Shown: one piece after another, positions 1 through 7,602 of the stretch
Numbering within the stretch: the first letter of the stretch is position 1
Layout of the letters: each line of letters opens with the position of its first letter
IMG/VR virus record: IMGVR_UViG_3300010885_012601
Span: 1 to 50,511 of that record
From: a virus
Length of the DNA: 50,511 nt
Strand: one strand, 5' to 3'
The notes under the pieces: model-generated
The model's database searches: none
What the model was told of the DNA's origin: nothing
The model's input: the letters and a program-made list of their open reading frames with translations, nothing else
Position numbers and translations under genes: made by a program

Positions 1-1
1 T

Positions 2-676
2 GGTGCAACTACAATCAGTATGGCAGCGGCAACAGCCAGTGCAAACGGTTATATGACAAGCACATACGCTAGTAAGTTAGACGGTATTGCCGCAGGTGCT
101 ACTAACGTAACTAACACTAACCAGTTAACTAACGGTGCTGGCTATATCACTGGTATTACAAGTGGTAACGTAACAACAGCATTGGGCTTTACACCATATA
201 ACAGTACTAACCCAAGTGGATATGTAACATCATCTATCTTGTCTAGTACACACACTGGTGCATTGTCAACAAGTAGTGCTTGCTCAACAGGTGGCTTAAC
301 AGTTACTGGTGGTATTACAGCAACTGGTGAAGTTACAGCTTACTACTCAGACGCACGTTTGAAGAAAGATGTTGCTCCAATTCATGATCCGATTGGTAAG
401 GTTAAAGCACTTAGCGGTGTTACATTCCGTCCGAATGATGCTGCCTTAGAACTAGGCATTGTCGATCGTGAAGAAGTTGGTGTAATTGCTCAAGATGTTG
501 AAGCAGTATTACCACAGTTGGTAGTTCCAAGTGCATTTGCTGGTTACAAAACTGTTCGATATGATAAGCTAACAGCTTTATTACTAGAAGCGGTCAAAGT
601 ACAGCAAATAATGATTGAGAATCTACAAGCTGAAGTAACAGCTATGAAGATCACAGCGGCTAACGATAGCCTATAA
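2..676 (+). CDS. Tail fibre protein, C-terminal part with S74 chaperone domain (5' partial)
   Basis: The reading frame is open to the left edge, so this is the C-terminal part of a longer fibre or spike gene; the first in-window ATG (20) is probably internal. The N-terminal 90 residues are Gly/Thr/Ser/Asn-rich, with GYIT, ALGFTPYN and GYVT motifs typical of beta-helical phage fibre shafts. From about residue 108 (SDARLKKDV) to the end lies a peptidase S74 intramolecular chaperone domain, which trimerises the fibre and is usually cut off by itself; the IAQDVEAVLPQLV stretch is characteristic. The helical end (KLTALLLEAVKVQQ) fits the trimeric coiled coil of that domain. It should bind the host surface. 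Whether autocleavage occurs cannot be proved here. Confidence 0.9.
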   Translation, partial: GATTISMAAATASANGYMTSTYASKLDGIAAGATNVTNTNQLTNGAGYITGITSGNVTTALGFTPYNSTNPSGYVTSSILSSTHTGALSTSSACSTGGLTVTGGITATGEVTAYYSDARLKKDVAPIHDPIGKVKALSGVTFRPNDAALELGIVDREEVGVIAQDVEAVLPQLVVPSAFAGYKTVRYDKLTALLLEAVKVQQIMIENLQAEVTAMKITAANDSL

Positions 677-703
677 TCCGCAAACTGAAGGAGGAGACAA
701 AAA

Positions 704-898
704 ATGGCAATTCTTCCAGCAACCGGATCGGCTATTGTTATGGGTGGAGTTTATAGAGCATACTATAACTCCGTAGCTGGCGCTGGTACTAACGTGGCTC
801 TTCGTAGCACACTTGGTAGCAGAATCAGTATCAGTACTGGTGCAATCAGTCTAAGTTCAAACTTTGGCGGACGCACTACACCATACACATATCCATAA
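704..898 (+). CDS. Small structural-type protein, 64 aa
   Basis: A short ORF behind a strong ribosome site (AAGGAGGAG, 9 nt before the ATG) in the same direction as the fibre gene, and followed by a good terminator. The protein is rich in Ser, Gly, Ala and Thr with alternating polar and hydrophobic residues (SISTGAISLSSNF), so it is probably beta-structured. Its place just after a tail-fibre gene suggests a virion part or fibre accessory expressed late. I recognise no domain. The function is inferred from context only. Confidence 0.65.
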   Translation: MAILPATGSAIVMGGVYRAYYNSVAGAGTNVALRSTLGSRISISTGAISLSSNFGGRTTPYTYP

Positions 899-920
899 TA
901 GGGATTGATGTAAGTCAGGG

Positions 921-950
921 AAAGGGTGGATTATTCCACCCTTTCTTTTT
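921..950 (+). terminator. Rho-independent terminator after the fibre operon
   Basis: A perfect 10-bp stem (AAAGGGTGGA with TCCACCCTTT) closes a TTAT loop and is followed by C and five Ts. It lies 22 nt after the 64-aa gene and should end the tail-fibre transcript. Confidence 0.9.
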
Positions 951-1005
951 GGTTAAATTTTCTACTAGTCCGGTGATATATAGTGCATTAAAGGAGAGAT
1001 ATCTC

Positions 1006-1512
1006 ATGCCATCACAGAGTGAAATTTTAGCTAAAACAACAAACTTGCTAAAGCAGGTTCCTTATCGTACTACATTTGAACGAGACAATTTTTTACTTGG
1101 TACCTTAAGTGGTCCAAGATTACTTGTTGAACTTTGCCACGAAATTGAAAAATTAACAGTAGAGTACAACAGCAATACACAGGATTGGAAGAAAGAAATT
1201 GTGCTTGAAGAAATGAATATCATTAATGCTAAAATTGATGATATATTAACTGAAATTGGTACTACGGATATTCGTAAAGCATTAGAAGACGCAGAACCAG
1301 ATCACTGGGTTGAATTGTTGGCACGCCGAGCTTCAATTGAGGCATTATGTCAAGAAGTTACACCACAGAATATGTCTGACATGCTAAAGCTTCCTGCAGA
1401 ACTATACGAATCGTCTATTACAAAAACTCAGCAATTCTTAAATATTATCAACAAAACAACTAGAATTGCAGAACGAAAAGCAAACATCAGTAACATTCAG
1501 GATGATGAATAA
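1006..1512 (+). CDS. Hypothetical helical protein, 168 aa
   Basis: No recognised family. The start at 1006 is chosen because AAGGAG lies 10 nt upstream; an in-frame TTG at 949 overlaps the preceding terminator and is unlikely. The protein is almost all alpha-helical by composition, with many Glu/Lys/Leu heptad-like stretches (around residues 40-75 and 130-155), and has no signal peptide or membrane segment. It overlaps the start of the downstream glycosyltransferase-like gene, so the two are probably translationally coupled. A role in the tail-fibre/glycan module is possible from position only. Confidence 0.6.
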   Translation: MPSQSEILAKTTNLLKQVPYRTTFERDNFLLGTLSGPRLLVELCHEIEKLTVEYNSNTQDWKKEIVLEEMNIINAKIDDILTEIGTTDIRKALEDAEPDHWVELLARRASIEALCQEVTPQNMSDMLKLPAELYESSITKTQQFLNIINKTTRIAERKANISNIQDDE

Positions 1513-2152
1513 TATTCGTCGCAATAGTATATTTGATAAAACACTACCTACCAGTTCAATGGTAGTGGTGTGTGTGCCAACAAACGGACTAGTACACGCT
1601 CGGTTTACCTATTGCTTAACAGCACTAATGGATTATACACGTACTCAAGGAGTTCCAATTATTTTAGAAATGGATGAAGGTACAGTATTAAGCAATCAAC
1701 GTCAAGTCTTACAGGACAGAGCTATTAAAGAGTACAATGCAAACCATATCATGTGGCTTGATAGTGACATGACATTCCCTCCACAAACTGTTATCAAACT
1801 ATTATCTCATAATAAACAAGCAGTTTGTGCCACTTACTCCAAACGAGTTCCGCCATTTCATTCAACTGCATTTGAAAGTATTGATCCAGTAGTTCCGGTT
1901 GATGTTTCCCCAGGCGGCCTAATCAGTACCAGGTACGCCGGGATGGGGTGTATGCTAATTAATTCAAATGTGGTATCTCAAATACCTCGCCCACACTTTC
2001 CATTGAAGTGGCATGAGCAATCATCAACCTGGCACGGTGAAGATATGGGCTTTTGCGATTTACTGCAAAAGGCAAATATTAATTTGTATTGTGACTTGGA
2101 TCTTAGTAAGAAGTTGGGTCATTTAGGTCTACAAGAACATCGATTGAATTAG
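1502..2152 (+). CDS. Glycosyltransferase-like protein (GT-A fold)
   Basis: The sequence looks like a small GT-A nucleotide-sugar glycosyltransferase. It starts with a beta strand and loop (VVVCVPTNG), has a helix ending in a strand with NHIMWLDSDMTFP, where DSD is the DxD metal-binding motif, and a late HGEDMGFCDLLQ segment like the acceptor/base region of family-2-type enzymes. At about 216 residues it is a compact catalytic domain with no membrane anchor. It may modify the virion, phage DNA or a host glycan. The start is uncertain: ATG at 1502 or 1505, both overlapping the previous gene and with a weak ribosome site. Substrate unknown. Confidence 0.65.
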   Translation: MMNNIRRNSIFDKTLPTSSMVVVCVPTNGLVHARFTYCLTALMDYTRTQGVPIILEMDEGTVLSNQRQVLQDRAIKEYNANHIMWLDSDMTFPPQTVIKLLSHNKQAVCATYSKRVPPFHSTAFESIDPVVPVDVSPGGLISTRYAGMGCMLINSNVVSQIPRPHFPLKWHEQSSTWHGEDMGFCDLLQKANINLYCDLDLSKKLGHLGLQEHRLN

Positions 2153-2534
2153 GTAAGCTTGTAAAGAATGCACACCATTTAGTAGTCTTCTTTAAATTGA
2201 CACTTGCAGATATTTGATATTGTGGAAATTCATTTGTAGTAAGTACACTACGCATCAAAGCACCATCAATGATGGTGCTTTTTACTAATTCTGTTTTTAA
2301 CTTAGAATCATATATTATACTTTGTAGTAGCGGATGATGCCAGTTGCCTTTGTTAATAATACTACGAACTTCTAAGTACCAACGTTCAGTGAAACAAATT
2401 GATTCTTTATATAATTTATTAAGCAACGGGTTATTCAACGGCGGGTGCCAACATGCTTGGAATGAAAGTTGATGATGCGGTCCCAAGTAACAGTTATATT
2501 CTAGATTACTTTGATTTTTAATTACTCTTAACAT
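2103..2534 (-). CDS. Hypothetical protein, 143 aa
   Basis: A minus-strand ORF that overlaps the end of the Nudix gene by 17 nt at its start and the end of the opposing glycosyltransferase-like gene by 50 nt at its stop. No family is recognised. It is rich in Leu, Ser, Asn and Trp/Cys with no clear membrane segment. It is the last gene of the leftward gp14-gp15-Nudix operon. A strong plus-strand terminator hairpin lies inside its coding sequence, encoding residues near STIIDGALM. The ORF is intact and fills the space well, but the double overlap leaves some doubt. Confidence 0.55.
   Translation of the reverse strand: MLRVIKNQSNLEYNCYLGPHHQLSFQACWHPPLNNPLLNKLYKESICFTERWYLEVRSIINKGNWHHPLLQSIIYDSKLKTELVKSTIIDGALMRSVLTTNEFPQYQISASVNLKKTTKWCAFFTSLPNSIDVLVDLNDPTSY
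2257..2283 (+). terminator. Terminator for plus-strand transcription, inside an opposing gene
   Basis: A perfect 11-bp stem (AAAGCACCATC with GATGGTGCTTT) has an AAT loop and runs into five Ts on the plus strand. It lies about 105 nt past the glycosyltransferase stop and entirely inside the minus-strand ORF 2103-2534. Read on the minus strand the T-run is short, so it should stop mainly rightward transcription. Confidence 0.75.
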
Positions 2535-2949
2535 TACCTAATAGACCCTCTAACGCCAAGCGAAATCCTTTACTTCCAAACATCTTAGCTGTATTTGTAT
2601 GTAATGGTTGCGGCCAACATCCAATATCTACCCAACAATACCCTGCACTTTCGTTATCTAAGGTTGGAACAAATTCATCTTCGCATAAAATTAGATAGCT
2701 TACATGTCTAAATCTTTTATCTCTGGTAATAAAAGTATAAACATGACTAATTGCAATAGTATTGGGTACGCCTGGATATCCTAATTCTTCACATAACTCA
2801 CGCTGTAACCCATTAAGATCACCTTCTTCGCGTTCTAGTTTTCCTCCCCAAGTTCCCCATGATAACCCATGTGTTTCCTCAGGACTACGTAACTGCATCA
2901 TAGCCCTTCCAGTACGTTTACTAACAATTAATGCGCCAACTGCTCTCAT
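2518..2949 (-). CDS. Nudix (MutT-type) hydrolase
   Basis: A 143-residue protein with a complete Nudix box: G, five residues, E, seven residues, REL-C-EELGY (about residues 36-58). The two glutamates of the EE pair and the upstream E bind the Mg2+ for hydrolysis of a nucleoside diphosphate linked to a group X. Upstream GTWGGKLE and the strand order match the Nudix fold. It starts 8 nt after the gp15 stop, so it is co-transcribed with late tail genes, which is an odd partner for an enzyme. T4 also encodes a Nudix enzyme (NudE). Possible substrates are oxidised dNTPs, ADP-ribose, Ap4A or RNA caps; the sequence does not decide between them. Confidence 0.9.
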   Translation of the reverse strand: MRAVGALIVSKRTGRAMMQLRSPEETHGLSWGTWGGKLEREEGDLNGLQRELCEELGYPGVPNTIAISHVYTFITRDKRFRHVSYLILCEDEFVPTLDNESAGYCWVDIGCWPQPLHTNTAKMFGSKGFRLALEGLLGNVKSN

Positions 2950-2957
2950 ATATTAAT

Positions 2958-4316
2958 TTAGTTCACAATACGCCATGAACCTTGCTCATAAATGCCTTCA
3001 ATTGCAAGTATCCAATCGTTGCCATTGAAAAATAATTTTTTCATGGTATTTGCATTGGTAGTATATGCAGTAGCATTTACTGATTGTGCATTAAAGCTAA
3101 CAATCCAATTACTGCCATTATATTCAATAATATCATTTGCATAGGCAACAAGTGTGCCCCACAGTCCATTTTGTACAACTTCACTAGTGATCAAATATCG
3201 TTGACCCAGTGCCGCAGTTGGAATATTGCCAACTCCCGGTGCACCTCTACTTGGATCTATTATACCATTGATCATCTGAATTGTATCTGCTGGCAATGTT
3301 GAATTGTCAATTGAGTATTGGAGTACGTTTTCATTTCCAGTTACTTCGCTTACACGTAAAATAACTTCATGCGGGTCTAATAGATCGCCTAGTTTTAATC
3401 TAATCTCTGTAATGCCATTGTTTAACCCACCGTAATGAGCCATATGCTTGATCCAGCTTAATGTGCCACCACCTTCAATACTACTGGCATCAACAGTTCC
3501 ATTAGAACGATTTAATAACTGAATAAAATCAGAATTGACCTTTATATGCCTATCTTCAAATGTAATAAATTTTCTATTTTGATAATTACTACCAATAACA
3601 ATGTCATCGATAAATCCTACATCGCCATCATTACCGCTTAGACTATTAATGATTGTATGAATCAAGACTTGGCGTTTAACCTTTGCAGGCGGAGTTAAGA
3701 AAATTGGTAAAGAAAATATTAAACTAGACACATCAATGATATCATCTGTGCCTTGTGGAATACTACGTGCAGTCCATGTACTGTTTACCAGTTCAACAAC
3801 TGCCAAACTGGTCCAGTCATAAGGATTTTGACTACTTTGCAAGTTAACACTTGGATTGAATAAAATTAAAATTTGTTCAAGTAATTGTAGCTTTTGCTCG
3901 GTATTACTGGTCCAAATATCTACGTTAATAGTAAGATCAAATGGAATTGGACTAGTTCTTTCCAGTGTATAAGTCTCCCCAACTGCATCCTGTCTGGTCC
4001 CAGCAGTTGGATCAAATGCTTTTTCGTAAATTTGTACACTGTCTTGAAAAGTTGGAGTCATTCTTCTATCTGAACTTGGCACAAGTTCTGCAATATAACA
4101 ACTAATTGCAGGCACACTTAAAATAGTATTTTCACTGTTCTGTCTTAGAATGTGTTGACTCATACGAGTAGTATCGCCATAACGAACAGGAACCTGATGA
4201 TAGTGATCATTACCTGCATTATCCTTGCCCATTTTAACACTAAATCCCCCAAACAAGCGCATGAACTGCAATAGCCATCGTCTTATTTGTTGGTCATAAA
4301 AATATTGTTGACTCAT
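2958..4316 (-). CDS. gp15: Tail sheath stabiliser/completion protein, T4 gp15-like, with C-terminal extension
   Basis: The N-terminal ~225 residues follow the T4 gp15 pattern: YFYDQQIRRW start, VPVRYGD, a VPAISCYIAEL strand, then DLTINVDIWTS and EQILILFNPSVNL. gp15 forms the hexamer that caps the tail tube and sheath and joins the tail to the neck. T4 gp15 is 272 residues; this one is 452. The extra 225 residues are beta-rich and contain two EYNGSNW/FNGNDW-type segments (about 396-404 and 428-435), which also occur in the sheath insert. It overlaps the gp14 gene by one base at its ATG (shared A of the TAATG type), so translation is coupled. Confidence 0.8.
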   Translation of the reverse strand: MSQQYFYDQQIRRWLLQFMRLFGGFSVKMGKDNAGNDHYHQVPVRYGDTTRMSQHILRQNSENTILSVPAISCYIAELVPSSDRRMTPTFQDSVQIYEKAFDPTAGTRQDAVGETYTLERTSPIPFDLTINVDIWTSNTEQKLQLLEQILILFNPSVNLQSSQNPYDWTSLAVVELVNSTWTARSIPQGTDDIIDVSSLIFSLPIFLTPPAKVKRQVLIHTIINSLSGNDGDVGFIDDIVIGSNYQNRKFITFEDRHIKVNSDFIQLLNRSNGTVDASSIEGGGTLSWIKHMAHYGGLNNGITEIRLKLGDLLDPHEVILRVSEVTGNENVLQYSIDNSTLPADTIQMINGIIDPSRGAPGVGNIPTAALGQRYLITSEVVQNGLWGTLVAYANDIIEYNGSNWIVSFNAQSVNATAYTTNANTMKKLFFNGNDWILAIEGIYEQGSWRIVN

Positions 4317-5419
4317 TAATTATCTGCCTTAGGTTTTGTAAACACTTTGCTCAATGGTTGTTGTTCAGGCATTGGCTTTGCATTGGGAGTTTGATTGTTT
4401 GATGATACAAAAAGTGTATTGTTAATAAATGAACCTGCATTAACTGTGGCTGTTTTCCAACCAAGCTCATTGACACTATCCATAATTCGTTGCCAACGTT
4501 TACCTCGATAAACAAAAAGACGATTTGGTTGAAAATCCATTCTTAGGAAATAGTCACCAGGCTCTGGGCTTTGTGGAAAACTTAATCCACTTTGCACATT
4601 ACTAACATCACCTTGTGACACTGCATGTTCGGTTGTATTAACAACAATATCAGAACTTCCACTTCCGTCAAACCCATTGATAGTTGGAGTAAATGATGTT
4701 GCATTTACTATTGGATTATTGTATCCAGCCGCAGGCGTAACAATTTCTGCACTGGCAAGAATGGCGTTAGAAATTTCCATTTCTTTATTATATGTGCTAA
4801 GTGCATTTTTTAAACTATCTTCATCTTCGGGGTTACCAAGTAATCCTCGATATTCTTGTGCGTCGTTGATAGGGCTTACTTTTACACGCCATAAATGTGG
4901 CCACCATGTTGGACCAAAACCCTCTGCGGCCCTTGACGCATCTTGTACTGCATAAAATTTATTAATGCTTTTTGCGGTAGCATCAAGTAATAAATCATCA
5001 TTCAAATGCGGCAACTCAATTACATCACCGGGCATAAGTTTACGGCCAATGTGATTAACCATATTGTTGGTATGAAATGTAATAAACAGTGTGTCTGCAT
5101 TTAAAAATAAACCAAATTGACTTAGATCAAAGTCTTGGTCAGTTACATTATATGTGCCTCGTAGTTCGTAAATATCAGTGTCATATACGCGGTCACGATT
5201 TTCCATAAACAAGATATCTTGAATGTCTAATTCAGTAATTTGGTCCTTTGCACCTAAATTGGGCTTTGCAGGATCACTTCCATCCTCAACTGCGGCTGGG
5301 CCAAGATATTTGTGGACCAACATGGTAGTACCGCCAGCGTCAATTGCTTCGCGAATGATTCGGTCCTGAAAATGGTAATCCTTAGTCTTTGCGTTTTTCC
5401 AAAGCGATATTTTTGGCAT
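4316..5419 (-). CDS. gp14: Neck protein, T4 gp14-like
   Basis: Assigned by its place directly upstream of gp15 and by gp14-like features: an N-terminal segment naming a partner-binding strand (TTMLVHKYLGP), then ELDIQDILFMENRDRVYD, SQFGLFLNADTLFITFH, and GDVIELPHLNDDLLLDATAKSINKFYAV, compare the GDLIYFP and FEI-V-PFYQVG pattern of T4 gp14. gp13 and gp14 build the neck that seals the DNA-filled head before tail joining. At 367 residues it is longer than T4 gp14 (256). The extra C-terminal part has a GDYFLRMD...VYRGKRW module (about 287-310) like that repeated in the sheath. AAGGA lies 13 nt before the ATG. Confidence 0.72.
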   Translation of the reverse strand: MPKISLWKNAKTKDYHFQDRIIREAIDAGGTTMLVHKYLGPAAVEDGSDPAKPNLGAKDQITELDIQDILFMENRDRVYDTDIYELRGTYNVTDQDFDLSQFGLFLNADTLFITFHTNNMVNHIGRKLMPGDVIELPHLNDDLLLDATAKSINKFYAVQDASRAAEGFGPTWWPHLWRVKVSPINDAQEYRGLLGNPEDEDSLKNALSTYNKEMEISNAILASAEIVTPAAGYNNPIVNATSFTPTINGFDGSGSSDIVVNTTEHAVSQGDVSNVQSGLSFPQSPEPGDYFLRMDFQPNRLFVYRGKRWQRIMDSVNELGWKTATVNAGSFINNTLFVSSNNQTPNAKPMPEQQPLSKVFTKPKADN

Positions 5420-5448
5420 AATTGTTAACTGGTCCTTGTTTACTAGCT

Positions 5449-5455
5449 TATTTAC
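5449..5455 (-). promoter_or_regulatory. Late-type promoter (GTAAATA) for gp14-gp15 operon
   Basis: On the minus strand the heptamer GTAAATA lies about 30 nt before the gp14 ATG, which resembles the T4/cyanophage late element (TATAAATA). A predicted start near 5442 leaves a short leader containing the AAGGA ribosome site. It sits just left of the -35 box of the divergent sigma70 promoter. Confidence 0.6.
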
Positions 5456-5458
5456 CGC

Positions 5459-5487
5459 TTGACAGGTTCTAAGAGATAAGTTATAAT
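5459..5487 (+). promoter_or_regulatory. Perfect consensus sigma70 promoter
   Basis: TTGACA (5459-5464), a 17-nt spacer and TATAAT (5482-5487) match the bacterial housekeeping consensus exactly. Transcription should start near 5494. The first ATG of the following ORF (5486) lies inside the -10 box, so it cannot be used; ATG 5519 with AGGAG upstream must be the start. Confidence 0.9.
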
Positions 5488-5518
5488 GTCCATGTTAGGT
5501 AAACTTTTAGGAGCAAAA

Positions 5519-6763
5519 ATGGCAACAGGAACAGCAACAAAATCACGTGCGATAAAAGCGCCAGCAAAACGCAAGCCAGTGCCGCGAGCCAGGGCCGTTC
5601 GTCAACCAGCAAAATTTGATGCGTCTGGTCAAATCAAACTAACACCAATTGCGGCTTCTGATACCAAACACTTAGGATTTGAGCCAACTTGGGAAAACAT
5701 TGCAGACCTCAGTGAGGAAGCTCGTAAAATAGCTAAGATTCGTGCATTTAATTGGTACAATTATAATTGTGATAGCAAACAATCACGTAGTTTCTTAGAA
5801 TTGTACTTTAGTACAAAAGAAGAATTTGCACATCTTCCGGCGAAATTTAAGCCTCTGTCTGATACCGCATTTAGTAGTACAGCTGGATGGCTGGCTCGAA
5901 TGATTATGTCAGGCTTCACTACAACTGATTCCGAAGATGCATTTATCTTTAAGACAATTGATGCACTTGAAGCTCGGCTATCAAAAATTGAAGTTCCAAA
6001 AGAAACAGCGCCTACGCCAAAAAAAGAAACAATACAAGATCGTTTGGCTGAAAAGTTTAGCGAAGCAATGGGCGAAATTGAAGGGGCAATAGATGAGTTT
6101 GTATTAAACAAGACCGAATTTTCCACTTACCGATTCTTACAAGAGCAAAATATTGCAGTACAGTACATAAGCAAGATTCCTGAACTTATTAAGCCACGTA
6201 TTGATGAACTAAACGAACTGCTAGAAGGCAAAGATGCCCAGCTTCTTGAGGGTTATAGACTCTACAGCAAGCGCGACATTAAGGCTCATATTAAATTTTA
6301 CGAGTCAATTATCAACGATGCAATGGCTTATAAGACCAGTAAGATTGCCACTCGTGCCAAGCCAAAACGCAAACCAGTGCCACCTGAGCGTCAAGTTAGA
6401 GGCCTTAAATATCTTAAAGAGTTTGCAGAACTTGGGCTTAAAAGCATTAACCCGACTGAGATTTTAGGCATGAGCGAGCTATGGACCTACAACACAAAAA
6501 CTCGCAAACTAGGACGGTTCGTAGTGTCAATGCATGGCGAAATGACAATCAGTTTGCTTGGTGTTAAGGGTAGTGCAATTACCGGATTTGACGAGCTTAA
6601 GAGTACTTGCAAAACACTTCGTAAGCCGTCGGAAAAGCTTGCAGAATTCAAGACTCAAGGCAAACCAGGATTGCGTAAATTCATGGACACTATTAAATCG
6701 GTTGAAACCAAGCTTAAAGGACGCATTTCTCCTGAGACAATACTGCTTCGGGCAATCAAATAA
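5519..6763 (+). CDS. Hypothetical protein with basic N-terminus, 414 aa, strong early promoter
   Basis: No family recognised. The start at 5519 has AGGAG 5 nt upstream and follows the transcription start of a perfect sigma70 promoter. The first ~40 residues are basic and low-complexity (Lys/Arg/Ala/Pro, with RKPVPRARAVRQP), and a related basic patch (RAKPKRKPVPPERQVRG) recurs at about residues 280-295, so nucleic-acid binding is plausible. The middle is helical and charged; the C-terminal ~110 residues are mixed alpha/beta. No transmembrane segment or signal peptide. The strong host-type promoter beside late neck genes suggests abundant early expression, perhaps a host-takeover or DNA-binding protein; this is inference. 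Confidence 0.8.
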   Translation: MATGTATKSRAIKAPAKRKPVPRARAVRQPAKFDASGQIKLTPIAASDTKHLGFEPTWENIADLSEEARKIAKIRAFNWYNYNCDSKQSRSFLELYFSTKEEFAHLPAKFKPLSDTAFSSTAGWLARMIMSGFTTTDSEDAFIFKTIDALEARLSKIEVPKETAPTPKKETIQDRLAEKFSEAMGEIEGAIDEFVLNKTEFSTYRFLQEQNIAVQYISKIPELIKPRIDELNELLEGKDAQLLEGYRLYSKRDIKAHIKFYESIINDAMAYKTSKIATRAKPKRKPVPPERQVRGLKYLKEFAELGLKSINPTEILGMSELWTYNTKTRKLGRFVVSMHGEMTISLLGVKGSAITGFDELKSTCKTLRKPSEKLAEFKTQGKPGLRKFMDTIKSVETKLKGRISPETILLRAIK

Positions 6764-6787
6764 ACTTTGCATAGGTATCTCCATTAG

Positions 6788-6794
6788 ATAAATA
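6788..6794 (+). promoter_or_regulatory. Late-type promoter (ATAAATA) for gp13
   Basis: ATAAATA lies 15 nt before the gp13 ATG, matching the core of the T4 late promoter TATAAATA. A start near 6800 would leave a very short leader. An AGGAG ribosome site (6799-6803) follows directly. Confidence 0.6.
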
Positions 6795-6809
6795 ATACAG
6801 GAGATACCT

Positions 6810-7559
6810 ATGGCAGACCTTACTACACAACGTTCTAAAGCAATCAAGTACATCGAGTTACAACTTGGTGGAGGCATGGTTGATGTTGAATTAGACAGAG
6901 AACACTACGACATGGCAATTGATAAAGCCATTGCAAAATTTCGTCAACGTTCAAGTAGAGCGTTCGAAGAAAGTTTTATGGTATTAAATTTAACAGTTGG
7001 TGAGAGTGTGTATATATTACCACAGGAAGTCATTGATGTTAAGGTAATTTATCGACAAAGTGCAGGTGGTGTTAGTACAACAGCCACAAACTTTGAACCG
7101 TTTGAAGCCGGTTACTTAAACATGTACATGTTAAACGCCGCACGTGGGCAGGGTCTAGCTACATTTGAAATGTGGATGGGACAACGAGAATTACTTGGTA
7201 AAATGTTTGGAGCCTATGTAACTTTCCAATGGTCAAACACCAGCAAGCGTTTGCACATTGATCGATATGTAAAAGCTGGCGAACCAGTAATTCTTCATAC
7301 CTATAACTATCGTCCAGATGAGGATCTGTTGTCAGATATAAGTGCTGGGATTTGGTTAAAAGATTATGCACTTGCTAACTCTAAGTTAATGCTAGGCCAG
7401 GCCAGAAGTAAGTTTGCTTCTTTAGCAGGCCCCCAGGGAGGAGTTACCTTAAACGGTGCCGAACTAATTAACCAGGCAACAGCAGAGATTGAGCGACTTG
7501 AAGAAGAATTAAAAACTTATGTTGATGGTGGTACGCCACTTGGTTTTATTATTGGTTAA
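6810..7559 (+). CDS. gp13: Neck protein / head completion, T4 gp13-like
   Basis: A 249-residue protein whose start resembles gp13 of marine T4-like phages: RSKAIKYIELQLGGGMVDVELDREHYDMAIDKAIAKFRQRS, here split as IKYIELQLGGGMVDVELD followed by AIDKAIAKFRQRSSRA. A strand-rich middle (ESVYILPQEVIDVKVIYRQ) and a helical C-terminal segment (GAELINQATAEIERLEEEL) follow. gp13 joins gp14 in the head-tail connector ring. T4 gp13 is 309 residues, so this is somewhat shorter. It has its own late-type promoter and lies divergent from gp14, unlike the gp13-gp14-gp15 order of T4. The match is from memory of the family, so moderate certainty. Confidence 0.72.
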   Translation: MADLTTQRSKAIKYIELQLGGGMVDVELDREHYDMAIDKAIAKFRQRSSRAFEESFMVLNLTVGESVYILPQEVIDVKVIYRQSAGGVSTTATNFEPFEAGYLNMYMLNAARGQGLATFEMWMGQRELLGKMFGAYVTFQWSNTSKRLHIDRYVKAGEPVILHTYNYRPDEDLLSDISAGIWLKDYALANSKLMLGQARSKFASLAGPQGGVTLNGAELINQATAEIERLEEELKTYVDGGTPLGFIIG

Positions 7560-7567
7560 ATTTCTTC

Positions 7568-7596
7568 TTGCTTTTTCTGTCATATTTTGTTAATAT
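7568..7596 (+). promoter_or_regulatory. Sigma70-like promoter for the dNMP kinase gene
   Basis: TTGCTT (7568-7573), a 17-nt spacer and TAATAT (7591-7596). The -10 box ends 6 nt before the ATG at 7603, so the mRNA should begin at or next to the start codon (leaderless). No ribosome site is visible. Confidence 0.6.
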
Positions 7597-7602
7597 CAAC
7601 TT

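Noticed and set aside
949-1005. Upstream TTG start for the 168-aa gene
   Set aside because: It lies in the T-run of the preceding terminator, and ATG 1006 has a proper AAGGAG site.
2762-2956. Plus-strand 64-codon ORF opposite the Nudix gene
   Set aside because: It is the antisense of a gene with a full Nudix box; low-complexity product, no ribosome site.
5486-5518. Upstream ATG starts for the 414-aa gene
   Set aside because: ATG 5486 is inside the -10 box of the consensus promoter, and ATG 5492 is at or before the transcription start with no ribosome site.
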